Source of the DNA: Massospora cicadina
Taxonomy: Eukaryota > Entomophthoromycota > Entomophthoromycetes > Entomophthorales > Entomophthoraceae
Length of the DNA: 64,000 bases
Assembly (NCBI GenBank): GCA_022478985.1
Contig: JAKSZP010009486.1
Span: forward strand, 49,199-113,198
Reading direction: 5' to 3'
Position numbers and translations under genes: made by a program. How positions within the stretch are numbered: position 1 is the first letter of the stretch; every line of letters begins with the position of its first letter. The notes beneath the pieces are model-generated. The model saw only the letters and a program-made list of their open reading frames with translations. It made no database searches and was not told the origin of the DNA. Shown here piece after piece: positions 33,593 to 44,901 of this stretch.

Positions 33593-34860
33593 TAATTCCA
33601 GGTATCAGAAAATGGTGCGGATATGAGCTCAGTCAAGAAATTTCGCCATTTTGGCCAGCTGAATTGGTTCAGCTCAGTATAACTTGGAGTAATATCTTTG
33701 CATTTCGATTGCCACTTTGGCCGGTGTGTCCACAATGGAATTATCCGATCTTTGCACCTGTGTGCAGGCCACGCTCTGGCGTGGTGCAATAATTTAATAA
33801 AGTATGCGGTGCAATTGTCACCTTTAGTGATGCATGTGGCCCTGTATTGGACACAAACCCGATGTTTGTGTTGCCTTTTGAGTGCATTGAGGTGGGCGGC
33901 TGCCTCCGCCCACTTCTGGCCCCATGCAGGGCTATATCCTGTGGCTGGAATGTTGGACTCCAAGTGGGCCAAATCCGCCAGCACGCGCAATATAACTGCC
34001 AATGTGGCTCGTGAGCGTCTGGAGGAGAGATGGCGATAGTGGCTGATGGTGTCTTCTCTGAAAGTTGCCCATGTGGAAATGGGGTCCGTGCAAAATGGTG
34101 CAACAAATGATTTCACCAAAGTTGCCTCTTCCACCCATGTGGAAAATCCTGGTGATGCGAGCTTGGGGGGGCGAATTTTGCACCAATGTGGGGCCTTTGC
34201 AACTGTGATGGGTAAGTGGTATGTTATTGGGATCAGTCGGTGGTCAGAGAATTCCATTTTTGTTGTTTTGAAGTGGGAGATGTGGGGTTGGAATTTCGCC
34301 GGCGTTAGAATAAGGTCAATGCGGGTCATGGACCTTAATCGGCCATTGTGGACGTGGGGACATGTCATGTTTTCGAGCAGTGGGGCATGTCATGGCAGCA
34401 CATCCATTAACCCAAGGGTAGCTTTTAGAACGTGTAGTTCTACGTGACCCTGTGGGGCGTGGGGTGAGGGCGGCCACTGGTCCGTTGGTGAGGTTAGCCA
34501 ACAGTTCATGTCGCCAACTAGGAAAGAATTGGGGGGTAGTGGGAGTTTTACTGACAAGAAAAATTCCTGACGCTCGTGTGCACCATTTGGGGTGTAAATG
34601 TTGATGATTGTTTGTGCAACGCCGGCCCATGAGAAGGCAACAATGAGCACATGGCCATTTAGGAATGTTTCTGATGATGTGAATTTAAAAAAATTGTTTT
34701 TCTGAATTAGCACCCCACAGTGCTTCAACCAAAAGGATAGGGATGGTAGGAGCATTGTTTTCCAAGCTTCATCGGAACCTCATGGACAGTGGGACTCCTG
34801 GATGGCCAGGATATCCACGGGTAAATTGTTTTGTAAAAAACTCAGTTTCCTAGCCTGGGA
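33592..34860 (-). pseudogene. LINE ORF2: APE-type endonuclease
   Basis: The endonuclease that nicks the target. The piece 34,755-34,390 contains INIYTPNG and LVGDMNCW (usual GDFN). The piece 34,368-33,592 contains TRIDLILTP and FSDHRLIP (catalytic SDH). These two are in different frames, broken near 34,380. The remainder is an RT-proximal linker rich in basic residues. The very N-terminus (34,860-34,760) is degraded. Confidence 0.85.
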
Positions 34861-34919
34861 TGGGGAGGCCTTGAGTCCGGCGATATTCAGCATCCCTAGA
34901 GTGAAGGTTTCCCCCAAAG

Positions 34920-36346
34920 CACCTTAGGTGCGAGGGGGTGGGCCCCCGGGCCCACCAGCCTCTTCCAGGTCCCCACAGGCTTTCACAGCAGCGCGGGTAT
35001 TAGCAGCAACGCTATTGGGGTTTTTATTAATTTTTGCGGAAAGAGTCGCGTTGGCTTTGGCCTTCGCTTTTTGTTTTCCCAATGTCGGACAAATTTTTGT
35101 GGTGCGGATAAGTTCAGTGCACCGTCGAGTGGGGCAAAAAAAATTTTCCATTGGGATAGGTCCCAAGTCAGTTTTGACTGGAGCTTAGGTGCAGCAATTG
35201 GGTGAGATCAAATCTCCCATTGGATCCTTGGTTTGAGTGGCCCGCTCAGCATGGGCCTCACAATCTGATTGGGTGATGGATTCCCAAGTTGCTTCCGCCG
35301 CGAAGGTCTCCATGTCCTCCTGGCATTGTGAGTGTGGATGGTGGTGGTGGCCTTGGCCGCTTCCTTGGCCGCAGCCCTATAGGCCTGCTTGGCCTTCTTC
35401 CGCTCCTGCAGGGAGATGGGCTTTACCAATAGGTAGCAGCCTTGTGCTCCCCACAGGAAAGCCTCCTTGGTGCTTGCAGTTGGTTTGTAGTGTGACTCTC
35501 CGCTGGCCATGGCCGCCGAGGGGTGCTCTTAGAATGTGACGCCCTCCTTGATGGGGCATGTGTGCGCCTTATGGCCAAACGCGTCACAGTGGGTGCAAAT
35601 GAGGGCGCGCTGTCCATGGTTACCCGGAATGGGTGGGTGGTATGCCCTGCGATGTCAATAAAGGTGGAGTGTGGGATCTGGGTTAGGTCCTTCACGATCT
35701 CCTCAGTTGGGGTCAGAACTGCGATGGCTTTGCCGGTGCACAGGTGTGGCATCAGCGTGAAACGTTGCATTTTGAAAGATTGTATTTTGCCATATATGGC
35801 GAGACCATCTTTCAGGTGTTGCTCCAAAATGTCACATTTTACTGAAGTAGGCAAAAAGTCAAACATGAGGAAAATTTGGTTTGATTTTATCCATCTGGTG
35901 CGTTAGTTTCGATGACCCATTGCCCTTTGGGGAGGTTGACCACTATGCATACTGCTGCAGCCTCATCTGCTGCTATTTTGCTTTTGAAACCTAGGTCCAG
36001 CCAACTGCGTGACATGGAGTGAGGTGCAACATACACCGCGGTCAGGAAAATTTTGTGTACATCTTCACAAAATTTTTCCCATAGGGCCATTTTTTGGATG
36101 TCCAGATACACATGGACTCCGAATTCCACCAATAAAAGTGGCTGGGAATGTGGCGTGTTGATGTACTGGTTGCATCATGCTTGCCACACGAGTATCTCCA
36201 GGGAAATTGTGACCGCCAGTTTTTTTAGATTTTTTTCTATTCCGCCGGATTCTCTGGGGCGTTTTCAAACGTTAGAGGCCGCGGGCCTTCCGCCTGCTCC
36301 TCTTGCCTTGCTTGCGCAACTGCTCCCAGACATGGGCGCATACTAA
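34920..36346 (-). pseudogene. LINE ORF1: RRM-like, CCHC nucleic-acid-binding protein
   Basis: The ORF1 protein that coats LINE RNA. In 36,132-35,887 the segment SRSWLDLGFKSKIAADEAAA is an RRM-like core. A second RRM-like part begins MFDFLPTSVKCDILEQHLKD (35,866 on) and includes YGKIQSFKMQ. The zinc knuckle CTHCDAFGHKAHTC (C-x2-C-x4-H-x4-C) lies at 35,556-35,597 in another frame. A lysine/alanine-rich C-terminus follows (35,166-34,924), ending in GGPGGPPPRT. Frames shift at least three times. The same core occurs in the LINEs at 49.9 and 59.5 kb and, more distantly, in the ORF1-only elements. Confidence 0.82.
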
Positions 36347-36426
36347 TCCCCTCTATGAGATTATCAAACTAGATTTAGTCTTGAATTGAATAGGTCGCAA
36401 AAGTGTCTGCAATGAGAAAGAAAAGT

Positions 36427-36627
36427 TCACCCTTGATAAAGTTTAAATACTGTAAGGTCAGATATTGGGAGGGTTCATTTCTTATCCCCGCGGGACTAAT
36501 AAACTTATAAAAACCTTAACTTTCTATTTTTAAGTTTATTTATTATTTCTTTCGTGGATACATTCCCCATTTGTTGGAGTTTAGGCCTTAATAGCACCAT
36601 AAAGCCTAACAATCCTAAAATCCAACA
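36427..36627 (+). repeat. X 3' LTR, second fragment
   Basis: Begins with the right LINE target copy (36,427-36,444), continues the LTR, and ends TCCAACA at 36,627, the exact inverse of TGTTGG at 16,345. Followed by the X target duplication ACAGA. Confidence 0.85.
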
Positions 36628-37479
36628 ACAGACAATCCTCCTAAGCGTCAATATTGTTCTTACCATTTTACAAGAGTTTAGAAACAACTGTTCATCAAGC
36701 CAATAAATGAGTTCTTTAACCACCGCTTCACTCTCCTTCTTGTGGGCCCTTGCCTGGGCCCTCCTGCCAAATTGGTTCATGGAGATGTGTAAAGGTCCCC
36801 TTTGTCACATTAGACGAAGTTCATACCCCATTCCTTCTTTCCCATGGGCAATAACAATTTTTGTAAGGGAAAACATGCCGTTGTTTGAGCTTACTGATTT
36901 CTCCTGACAACTATCCTCCTGGCCCAGTTATGGTCATAGTTTTCATATTCTCCTTAGAAAGGAGTGAGTTGCCCATATATTCACCCAAAGGACATCTGGA
37001 CAGGTTCACTCCCAAAAGCACACCTCACAACATACCCCAGTCAAGAGATACAAGTTCCCACAACTTGCATTCCAGAAGCCAATCCATGTACCCCATAATG
37101 CTCACCCTTCCAAAAAGGTTCCACCAGGAACCCATGTTGCATAGCTGCTGTATGCATAAAAGATCAAAATCTGTGTTGAGAAATACTCCAGCTCTTCCAG
37201 CAGGCCAGAAAAATGTAACTGTCCAAAGCATCCCTAAGGCTCCCACATCTGCCTCAAAAGCCAGAAAGCCCAAGCCAAGGATCTTGCCACCACCACCACT
37301 AAGTATTGTATATTATAAGGGGGTGGTGTGATGGTTAAGCCTTTACCAGATCAACACAAAACTTCCATATTCCCTTATGTGGGTATGAAGACCTCAATCA
37401 ATATCCTGACCACTGTACCAATTGTATTCAACAGGTCAAGGAAGTCTGGGGGTGCATGGGGTCTCCTCTGAGGGGGTGA
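36628..37479 (+). other. Interior of element Y (short, probably non-autonomous)
   Basis: After the ACAGA duplication, Y interior sequence starts (GACAATCCTCCTAAGCG) and runs about 850 bp to a purine tract AGGGGGTGA directly before the right Y LTR. Open frames at 36,707-36,907 and 36,885-37,331 have no recognisable domain. The first ~170 bp recur at 38,297-38,467. Confidence 0.6.
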
Positions 37480-38296
37480 TGTGATGATCAAGGCGCTTCC
37501 CGACCATCCCATAACCCTGATACCCCCTAAGATAGAGATTTGGGCTCCAAATACTAATAATAATGATAATAAAATTGTGGGATTTGAGGGCTATGACCCT
37601 CAAAAATGGCATTCTGATGAATCTGATGTTAACAAATCAACTAAACCTTGGAGCGGAGGTGGCAAGGGCTAATGTAAAAGGCGATCAGGCCAATGGAAGG
37701 CTTAAATCCAAAATCCGCAAAAACAATAAATGATGAGAACAACGGCAAAGGGCAGCCAGCGAATCAGGGGCTTCCTGGCCGAATTATGCCAAAAATGGAA
37801 GTATTGAGAGTCAAGGGGAGCAGTGGCCTTGTGAACAAGAAGTCACCAAAAACTTTTAATAAATTTAATTTATAAGTTTGTGATAAAGTTAGCAGAAATA
37901 TTAAGCTCTAATCTGTCCCAAACAAATGAATTTAAATGAGGAAAGTTTCTATAATTCTAGGGTACCTAAAAATGGTCTAGAATGAGCCCATACGGGAATA
38001 TTGGAGGCTGAGATTCTCAAAATAGGCCTGCAGATAGTTCGCTACCTGTGCACTCCATGGGAACAAATTCCCCCATATCCCCCACTTCTAACATAAATAC
38101 AACCAGAAAAAGTGTTTAGGACAATTTAGTATTTTAATACATGCAATAAAAATTCTGAAGATTGAAAATAAACTTTTAAAATCTTAAATGCATTTGTTGG
38201 GATTTTGTGGAGGTACTCTGGATAATAAATGGAAAATGGACTATACCTCTAATTTTGACAAGCTGCCGCCCCTCTGTACGTCCTCTATGGTGAACA
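37480..38296 (+). repeat. LTR of element Y, right copy
   Basis: 817-bp copy of 15,519-16,342, TGTGATGATCAAGG...GAACA. Preceded by a polypurine-type tract. No 5-bp target duplication could be matched between 15,514-15,518 (AATCC) and the right flank (GACAA). Confidence 0.82.
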
Positions 38297-38640
38297 GACA
38301 ATCCTCCTAAGCGTCAATATTGTCCTTACCATTTTACAAGTGTTTAGCAACACCCGTTCATTAAGCCAATGAATGGGATCTTTAACCACCACTTCCCTCT
38401 CCTGCTTGTGGGCCCTTTACTGGCCCTCCTGCCAAATTGGTTCATGGCGATGTGGAAAGATCCTGTTCATCACAAGTTTTACTACCAGAGCTCATGCTAT
38501 TTTCCTGAGAAGTATGAATAAAAATAATACCCCAATTCAAGGGGTTTCACTTAGAATTGGTCGGGGTCTTTTGGCTGATAGTATCGTTGTTTACCTCTTC
38601 AACGCTCTTCTCACAGCATTTGATTGTAATTGTCTGCCAT
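38297..38640 (+). repeat. Second copy of the start of the Y interior
   Basis: 38,297-38,467 repeats 36,631-36,800 (starting GACAATCCTCCTAAGCGTC and including GTGGGCCCTT and CCAAATTGGTTCATGG). It follows the right Y LTR as an interior follows a 5' LTR. Similarity is then lost; no gene seen to 38,640. Confidence 0.65.
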
Positions 38641-40525
38641 TTCCAAAATAGTTTATTTGATATGGAGGAGGGACGTTAAGTTGGACTTCACCGCTTTTAG
38701 ATTAAATAGAATATTAGGCATATTTTTATATAACAAAAAATACAAGGTGGTTACGGCATCATCTAACATAAAATGATTTCCTAAAGCCAATGTTTGAGCC
38801 TTGAGGTAAAAATGATGGTCGAACTCATTGATAGATTCTCCCCAATTAAGGCTTATCCCATGAAGGTCTGTTTTTAGTTGGTTAGAGTTATACAAATCCC
38901 TAATTCCCAGAGAAAGGAAGTCTTGGCGTCAGTTCAAGTACAACAATGAATTAGGTGGGGGACCATAATGCCTTTAGTCATGCAACCAAGACAGTTAGTC
39001 AGAGTTTAAGCCATTGATGATTTGTCACTTCCTCCATAGAGCTTTCATAGCAATATAAGAAAGAGAAGATGCTTCCTCTCCAGGAACGTGTTTATGGAAC
39101 AAAGATTTAAATGTACTAATTGGGGGGTTAGAGGCTAAATGACATGAAGTGATACTGGGACTGCGCTTTCACCTAGCAAAGATATGGTATCTTGGGAATA
39201 CGCTTGAGGTGAAGCACATCCACTTGACTTCAAAGATTGTTAATATTGATGATTATTAAGTCTACTTGTTCATGAGTGGCACTATAAGCTGATTTTGGGG
39301 CGAAAAGATAATTTAATTACCACATTTCATTTTTTAATGTGGTAGTGGCGTCTTGAAGTTTGAGTTGCTGTTGCTCGATGGCAAACACTCTTGGCTTCAA
39401 CCCACATACTATGCAGGTAGGGCTGCCAAGTTCCTAAGGCGTTCATAATGAGCAGTTAGAAATTTAGGGGAGAGAAGAACTCCATCCTGAGTGAGTTGGG
39501 CTCCTTGGGCGACACGTCCTAATTAGACATCATGATTTTAACTTTCTGGATTAACGCCTGGAGACGTTCATCTGGGATTCCTGGATCAGCACTAGGTCCC
39601 AGAGGTCCTCTTGGCCCAGGAGGTCCACATCATCCATCATGTCCATCATGAACAGGGTGTCCTCATTCACCATCCTATCTGTCATGATTAGGGGCCCCCG
39701 TTCACCATCACGCCCATCATAAACTGGGGGGTCCACGCTTACCAGGCACTAATTGTGTCCTTGAGAACAGAGGCTATTCTGGCCATCATGTACTTCATAG
39801 AACATTTCTTCCAATGACTTAAGGCGTTCTTTCACAGAGGTGATAAAGTTATAAACTTCAGCTTGTAAGTCAAGGGTGCAATCTACAACCTTATTATGAA
39901 TATTGACCTTTAGTTGACTAAAATGATTAGTGAGTTCCATTCAAACGAAACTCATGATTCCTTGATCCAGACAAGTTAACACGTCTTATATCTCGTTAAT
40001 GAGGTGCCAAATTCTCCAATATAGCGTTTCAGTTTTTACTGCCAAACTGGGAGGCATATTGGTAGAACTGGAGGATCTGAGAGTGTATAGTCTCTTACAA
40101 TTGCAAATGGTGAAATGATTCCTGACGAAGGAACCCAACTACTTGGAGTAGATGGTACAAGGTGAGATTTACAAAGTGATGCAGATAGCGTTCTGTACGT
40201 CCATCTTCAACCTGATCTACATTGAGTAAAGAACTTTGAGCCAATATCATCATAGGGGCTGGAACTTCAAGAGCCCATCTTCTATAAGCTCAGCCTCCAG
40301 GGACAAAGGCCCCCTGATAAGAGGAGCTGGAGGGCTTCAGAGAACTCTGATAAGTGTAAGGTATATTGCTCTGCGGATGGAGCGTGGATGGTCAACTCCA
40401 TAGATGGGGGAAAGAGAATGTCACAGGTCTGCTGTATCTCCTATATGCATACTGATCTCCCAGTCACTGAGACAGGCGGCTTCATAATCTGAGGCGTTTT
40501 CTGAAGCCAAATCGTTATTGTCCAT
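38640..40525 (-). pseudogene. Gypsy gag remnant, minus strand, with a collagen-like stretch
   Basis: A minus-strand gag gene. The likely start is ATG at 40,525 (MDNNDLASENASDYEAA, acidic). A coiled-coil-like helix lies at 39,940-39,749 (VYNFITSVKERLKSLEEMF). A Gly-X-Y-rich part at about 39,730-39,560 includes CGPPGPRGPLGPSADPGIP in one frame and DGRDGERGP in another. The gag core at 38,895-38,653 has NWGESINEFDHHFYLKAQ and is related to the X gag. Several stops and frame changes occur. No protease or RT follows on this strand, as the Y interior fragment begins at 38,640. Confidence 0.65.
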
Positions 40526-41277
40526 TGTTTATTTTATTTTTTTACTTTATATTTTCACCAGGATTTTGAGGTGTACCTGGCAGAGCATCAGTTTTTCTGG
40601 GACCATGAGTGTTGATGCCGTGTATCCCTTAATTTTTGAGGCCAAGGGACCTGAAGCTACTGGGTGTTAGAATATACCTTTTTGCTTTTCTTAGTTGAAA
40701 AGTCTTTACTCCATATACTACGTATGGAGTGGTAATTACTAAATATATTTTCGTCCCTAAATTAATAGAGGTAGGAGAATTTGACATAAAATGGTAAAGA
40801 AGAGAGTAATCTTTTTTTTTAGTACTAGATGGTCCCAAAAGGAGAGTAATCTTTATTTGCTTAAAATTTACAATAAGAGGGAGATCAGGGATGAGTTTTT
40901 GGTAAGCCTCCAAGAAGTCCAAGCTAAGATTTATAATAATCATGAATTTGGAATTCTGCTGCAGGCTAGTTATCTCAGTTAGATAGGATTTGCTCACCAC
41001 CGGGACTGGGTTTGAACCCCAAGGTTAGGAAGCTCTAAGGGAGTAATAATTGATTACATAGGTCAGGGTTTGTACACGACTTTAAGAGCTATTTTAATTT
41101 TGTTGGGGATTATTCCCAATACATGTTTGGGCTATCTGGTCAGATCAAGATCGATTCCCTTTTAGCAAAAACATCTGAATATCCAATTTAAGTAGAAATT
41201 TGACAATGATCCCCCTGATAGTGGGCCAAACAGGGCACAAAAAGTGCCTCAATTCAATAGAGTAGACCTTTAACTGG
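40526..41277. other. Stretch without a recognisable gene
   Basis: Open frames exist on both strands (minus 41,000-40,629; plus 40,791-40,982), but neither shows a domain I recognise. The block may hold the 5' end of the minus-strand gag element and degraded pol of the plus-strand element that follows. Confidence 0.4.
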
Positions 41278-42430
41278 ATGAGCAACTTCAAGGATATGCC
41301 ATCCTGGATAACAAAGTTTATAACATGTGCACATGATAAGACTGATCAATTAAGTAGGAATGTTCATTTATCCCCCTCAGCATGCAAAGGGACTGTGGAC
41401 TTAGTGTTTGTCAACTTAGATGTTGGTCCACCTCATTTCAATGGGTTTGATGCTTTATGATGGTCATGGACCACTTTATGAAATTCTCTGTATTCATTCC
41501 TTTTATGTCCATTATTACCTTCAAAGAGACAGCTTAGACTTTTCCGTCATGTGTCACAGTGTTTGGCATACCCCAGGAGGTGTTAAATAATTGGAGGCCT
41601 CAGTTTATGGCTCATTTTGGACTTCCATTTTGGTTATCATGAGGATCCAGCTCTGCAGGTCCACGGCGTTTAATCCTCATTCTGATGGGATGGCAGAGAG
41701 CGTCAACCAAATCCTTGAGTATTAACTCTGCTGCTACAACTCCGCCATTCTAGATACCTGGGCTGTTGATCTTCACATGGTGCAGCTTGTGTATGACTAC
41801 ACCACTCATTTGCCAATGGGGGTTTCCAACTACAAAGCTACCCTGGGTATAACCCTCATTTCTTATTAGCCTTCTCTTCGCCCCAAAGTACCTACCACTG
41901 AGGAGCAACTGCAGTGGATAAAGCGTACCCAATCTCTGGTTTGGGAGCACCTGATTAAGGTGATAAGCAAATACAAGCGGTTTGCAGATTGCAAACGCCT
42001 TCCAACCCATGAAACTAAGGTGGGGTTGCCTGTAATGCTAGATACATAATACCTGCGTTTAGAGGACCCTTCATATAGTTTTTTGAGTAAGCGTCTTATA
42101 CTCACGTGGTGAGGAAGAACTGTGCAATGGGGCCTTCCACTTGGTCCTTTCCGAGCATTAGAAACAACAAACTTTCTCTATGCTTCTCACTTGTCCCCAT
42201 TTAAGGGGAAGGCACCCACTGAACCAGAACCAGTCATGATCAAGGGCTTGGAAGAAGTGGAGGTTTTACCATTCTGGCGTTGTGGATATCATATTGTTCA
42301 GTGCAAAAATTGGTGGCCTGGAAAGGATTTTAATCCTACAAAAACATCTGGGTTAATGTCCAAAATTAATAGATACCATAAAATTGGTTGAGGCTTTAAT
42401 ATCGCCCATCCAGATCCTCCCCACCTCCCT
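41278..42430 (+). pseudogene. Gypsy-3 integrase and chromodomain remnant
   Basis: Plus-strand pol remnant. The integrase core begins VDLVFVNLDVGPPHFNGFDAL (41,395-41,458). It continues with a FGIPQEV block near 41,565, then SDGMAESVNQIL near 41,680-41,720 (the Glu strand of the DDE core, where HPQSDGQTERVNQ-like sequence is usual). A chromodomain-like end lies at 42,215-42,391, with PVMIKGLEEVEVL and CKNWWPGKDFNP blocks. Stops and frame changes are frequent. It is similar in type to element C but much older. No LTRs were identified. Confidence 0.72.
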
Positions 42431-43490
42431 CAGAAAGTTGCCGCCATCTTGGCAATAAAGTTATCGAAGTCTGAAAGTTTTGAATTACAATTCTAACGAG
42501 GCAGGTTTAATCTCAAAATTACACTGAGAGGATTCTCCAAAAATGTGCTAAAATCAAACGGAATTATAGGTTATAAATCGACCTAATTTTTATTATGAAA
42601 AGAGGGAATATTATAGGCTTTGTAATGGCTCATAATCTATCAGAGAGAATTAATCTCTGCGCGATTAAATTTTCAATTGATTGGGATGAGATTGATCGTC
42701 AACCATGATGGATTGAAATATATTACTCACTTCTTTCAATGATTTTGGGGGAATCAATGGGCGGCATTTTTGGAAATAAGAGAATTTGGCGAAATCCCAA
42801 CACCAAGGCACACAAAAATATTGCACTCGCCCAGATTTTTAGTGGGGTGCTCCTCCAGTTCAACAAAGGAAGGGTAATTCAAGCCTTGGGGAACAACCAT
42901 TGCAGCTAAAATTGGGAAGAAAACTCATTTTGAACTATTAGGGGATGAAGCTGGTGGCTGTCCTTCTCGTCACCCTGGGCGATTTAGCCCATGTGGTAGA
43001 TGAGAGGTAGTTAACAGAGTATCCCCTAAGAGTCACGCCTCTTTACATTTGCTTACCATCCAGGAGTTGGTGCAAGAAATTTTGGGGTATGTGTCAGGAG
43101 GTGAAGCAGTTAAAAGCCATTGCCAGCAGAGGGTTTATAGTGATTTTCTTCAATAGGAGAGTACATCCACTGGTTTGTGTTCCTCCATTTAGAGTAAAAT
43201 GAGAACTAGTAGAAGATTTTTTGACTCAATCTTGGGATCATAAATTCCCTCCACTGTTCTCCTCAATCGCTGGTGGAAGCAAGACCATCCCCAACAGGTA
43301 AAGGCGCAATAAAATCCTTATACACTCAATGGAACCAGCCATAGAAATACTGGCCATGGGCACAATCTGATGTTTATCAGAGGATTCATTATCATTGTGC
43401 CAAGTGCAATTGGGGAAAAATAAAAGTTTTTACAAGTGAATTTGATACCTATCTGACAGGGCAATTCAGACCTGGATTGGTATTGGCAAA
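42431..43490. other. Stretch without a recognisable gene
   Basis: AT-rich DNA with only short open frames on either strand and no similarity noticed to the other elements here. It may be old element or host intergenic DNA. Confidence 0.4.
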
Positions 43491-43649
43491 TATTTAGAGT
43501 TTCAATCTGATAGAACTAAATTGAAAAGATTATCTTGACAGTAGTACTTAGTCTTAATTACCCATTCAGTGAGCGTATAGGGCAGCAATCCCAATAAGGC
43601 TCTGCTATTTCTCCTTTTTTACCATTTCAAATTTTAGTTTAAATAAAAA

Positions 43650-44640
43650 TTATTATAAAAATGTACTTTATCTAGAGTTTAAAAAGTCCACCAAAAATTT
43701 ATGGCAATGATTTTAAATTTTATTTCGCTGCCAAGGCTCAGTTTCCTTATTCTCCTTGCATTTCACGATATAGATAGTTGTACTAGAGGTATTTTGGTGG
43801 CGCTATGGATAGTGAATCATCTTGGGCCAGAGCAGTCTTATTATTATTAGCACGCTTGATGACAGTGAGGTGCTATCCATCAGAAGGAGCTTTGACTTAG
43901 CTTTAGGTTGAGTACCATAGATGGAAAGCCCGGATATTAACACATCATATAAAGTTTTTCTTGAGAGATCCAAAAGGAGATTCGCAAATAACACCTTCAT
44001 TGTGGTGTAAGCGGGATGTCATGTATGGATGGCGGTAATAGGAGTGTTTTTATGACCTAAAGTGTCCGCAGCTTCTGCAGCGTCCTCCTCAGTTAAAATT
44101 CTATATCAAAACAGCCCTTATAAATGTTAAAGTTGATAACGCTCGCCAGTGAAAAGGCATCAGTGGCTAGTTTGGTAATTGCCTCGTCAGCATATAGGAA
44201 TAGACATTTATAATTAACGTGCAGCCAAATCAAATTTTGGAGTAAGGAAGGACATAAGGAGGACAAGGCAAGTGGATGCGTTTGAGGTGGAGCCCTAAGT
44301 TATTAGATGTCAAGACGACCAGATGTGTTGAGAGAACTCTTTTTTCCTGTCCACATGCATTTCCCCACAGGAAGAAAATGCTAGGGTGTGGAGCACCTCT
44401 TCCTCATAGTGAAGCAGCAGGCAATGGAGATTATTATCATGGAGTGCGCTGATAATAATAAGACTTTGCTGAATTCAGGATGAGTTACCAACTAAGGCAA
44501 CAACCTGAAAACTGATGGTAGAGTCATCCATATTGTAGGATAAAAGAGAGTAAGGCACCCAAAAGCACTATCCAGGAAGTCCCAAAAATGCTTATTATAG
44601 CCATTAAATGCCATGCAAACTTTTGAATTAACAAATAAAT
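43650..44640 (-). pseudogene. Old ORF1-only element relic, minus strand (copy 7)
   Basis: On the minus strand, sequence from about 44,450 downward follows the beta-type ORF1 of 44,989-45,400. It has a Pro/Ala/Cys-rich start near 44,430, then TEEDAAEAADTLGHKNTP (about 44,090-44,040), then the open piece 44,000-43,803 with FANLLLDLSRKTLYDVLISGLSIYG. That last piece aligns with the second RRM-like part (FAGLLTHLP, LMDGLEAYG) of the other copies. The C-terminal half and tail are absent or unrecognisable. Confidence 0.65.
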
Positions 44641-44901
44641 TTATATTTACTATAAATTTTATATATATCTTAGTTTGAGATAGTTGAAAGAAAAAAATGG
44701 AGAGACAGCGGAACCTGTTGGGTACACTGCCTCATACGCTCACTAAATAGAGGATAGAAATAGGTGCACTACTGTCAGGAATATCTTCACAATTTGGTCA
44801 TGGAAATTTAACCTAAATTGTTACTGATTGATGTCTTTGCCACAATGTGAGTAAAGCCTTGACTTTGGGTTTCCAAAATAATGAATATTATAATTATGGC
44901 G

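Larger units (their letters stand above)
31165..36426 (-). mobile_element. Full-length Tad-like LINE, minus strand
   Basis: A 5.26-kb LINE inserted in the X 3' LTR, with target duplications TCACCCTTGATACAGTTT and TCACCCTTGATAAAGTTT (31,147-31,164 and 36,427-36,444; one mismatch). On the minus strand it begins CTTTTCTTTCTCATTG, close to the start motif of the half-LINEs. It carries ORF1 with a CCHC knuckle, then ORF2 with an APE endonuclease, RT and a C-terminal zinc motif. It ends with GTCCATCCCATGGTCGGC and an A-rich terminus at 31,165. Both ends and the target duplication are present, so the insertion is complete. ORF2 has few frame breaks and is the best-preserved ORF2 in the window. Confidence 0.9.
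16345..36627 (+). mobile_element. Element X: Gypsy retrotransposon swollen to 20 kb by nested insertions
   Basis: A Ty3/Gypsy element whose LTRs begin TGTTGG/TGTCGG at 16,345 and 30,595. The 3' LTR ends CCAACA at 36,627 and the 5' LTR ends TAACA at 22,634. The 5-bp target duplication ACAGA (16,340-16,344 and 36,628-36,632) lies 20 kb apart, in the terminal bases of a Y LTR. Without insertions each LTR is about 770 bp. The internal region (22,635-30,594) encodes gag, protease, RT, RNase H and integrase with a GPF end. Five later events sit inside it: an ORF1-only element and the W/minus-ORF block in the 5' LTR, a solo C LTR and an ORF1-only element in the integrase, and a LINE in the 3' LTR. 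All genes are broken. Confidence 0.85.

Noticed and set aside
33244..34447. Plus-strand ORFs of 110-130 codons across the minus-strand LINE
   Set aside because: They are antisense shadows of ORF2, whose motifs are clear on the minus strand.
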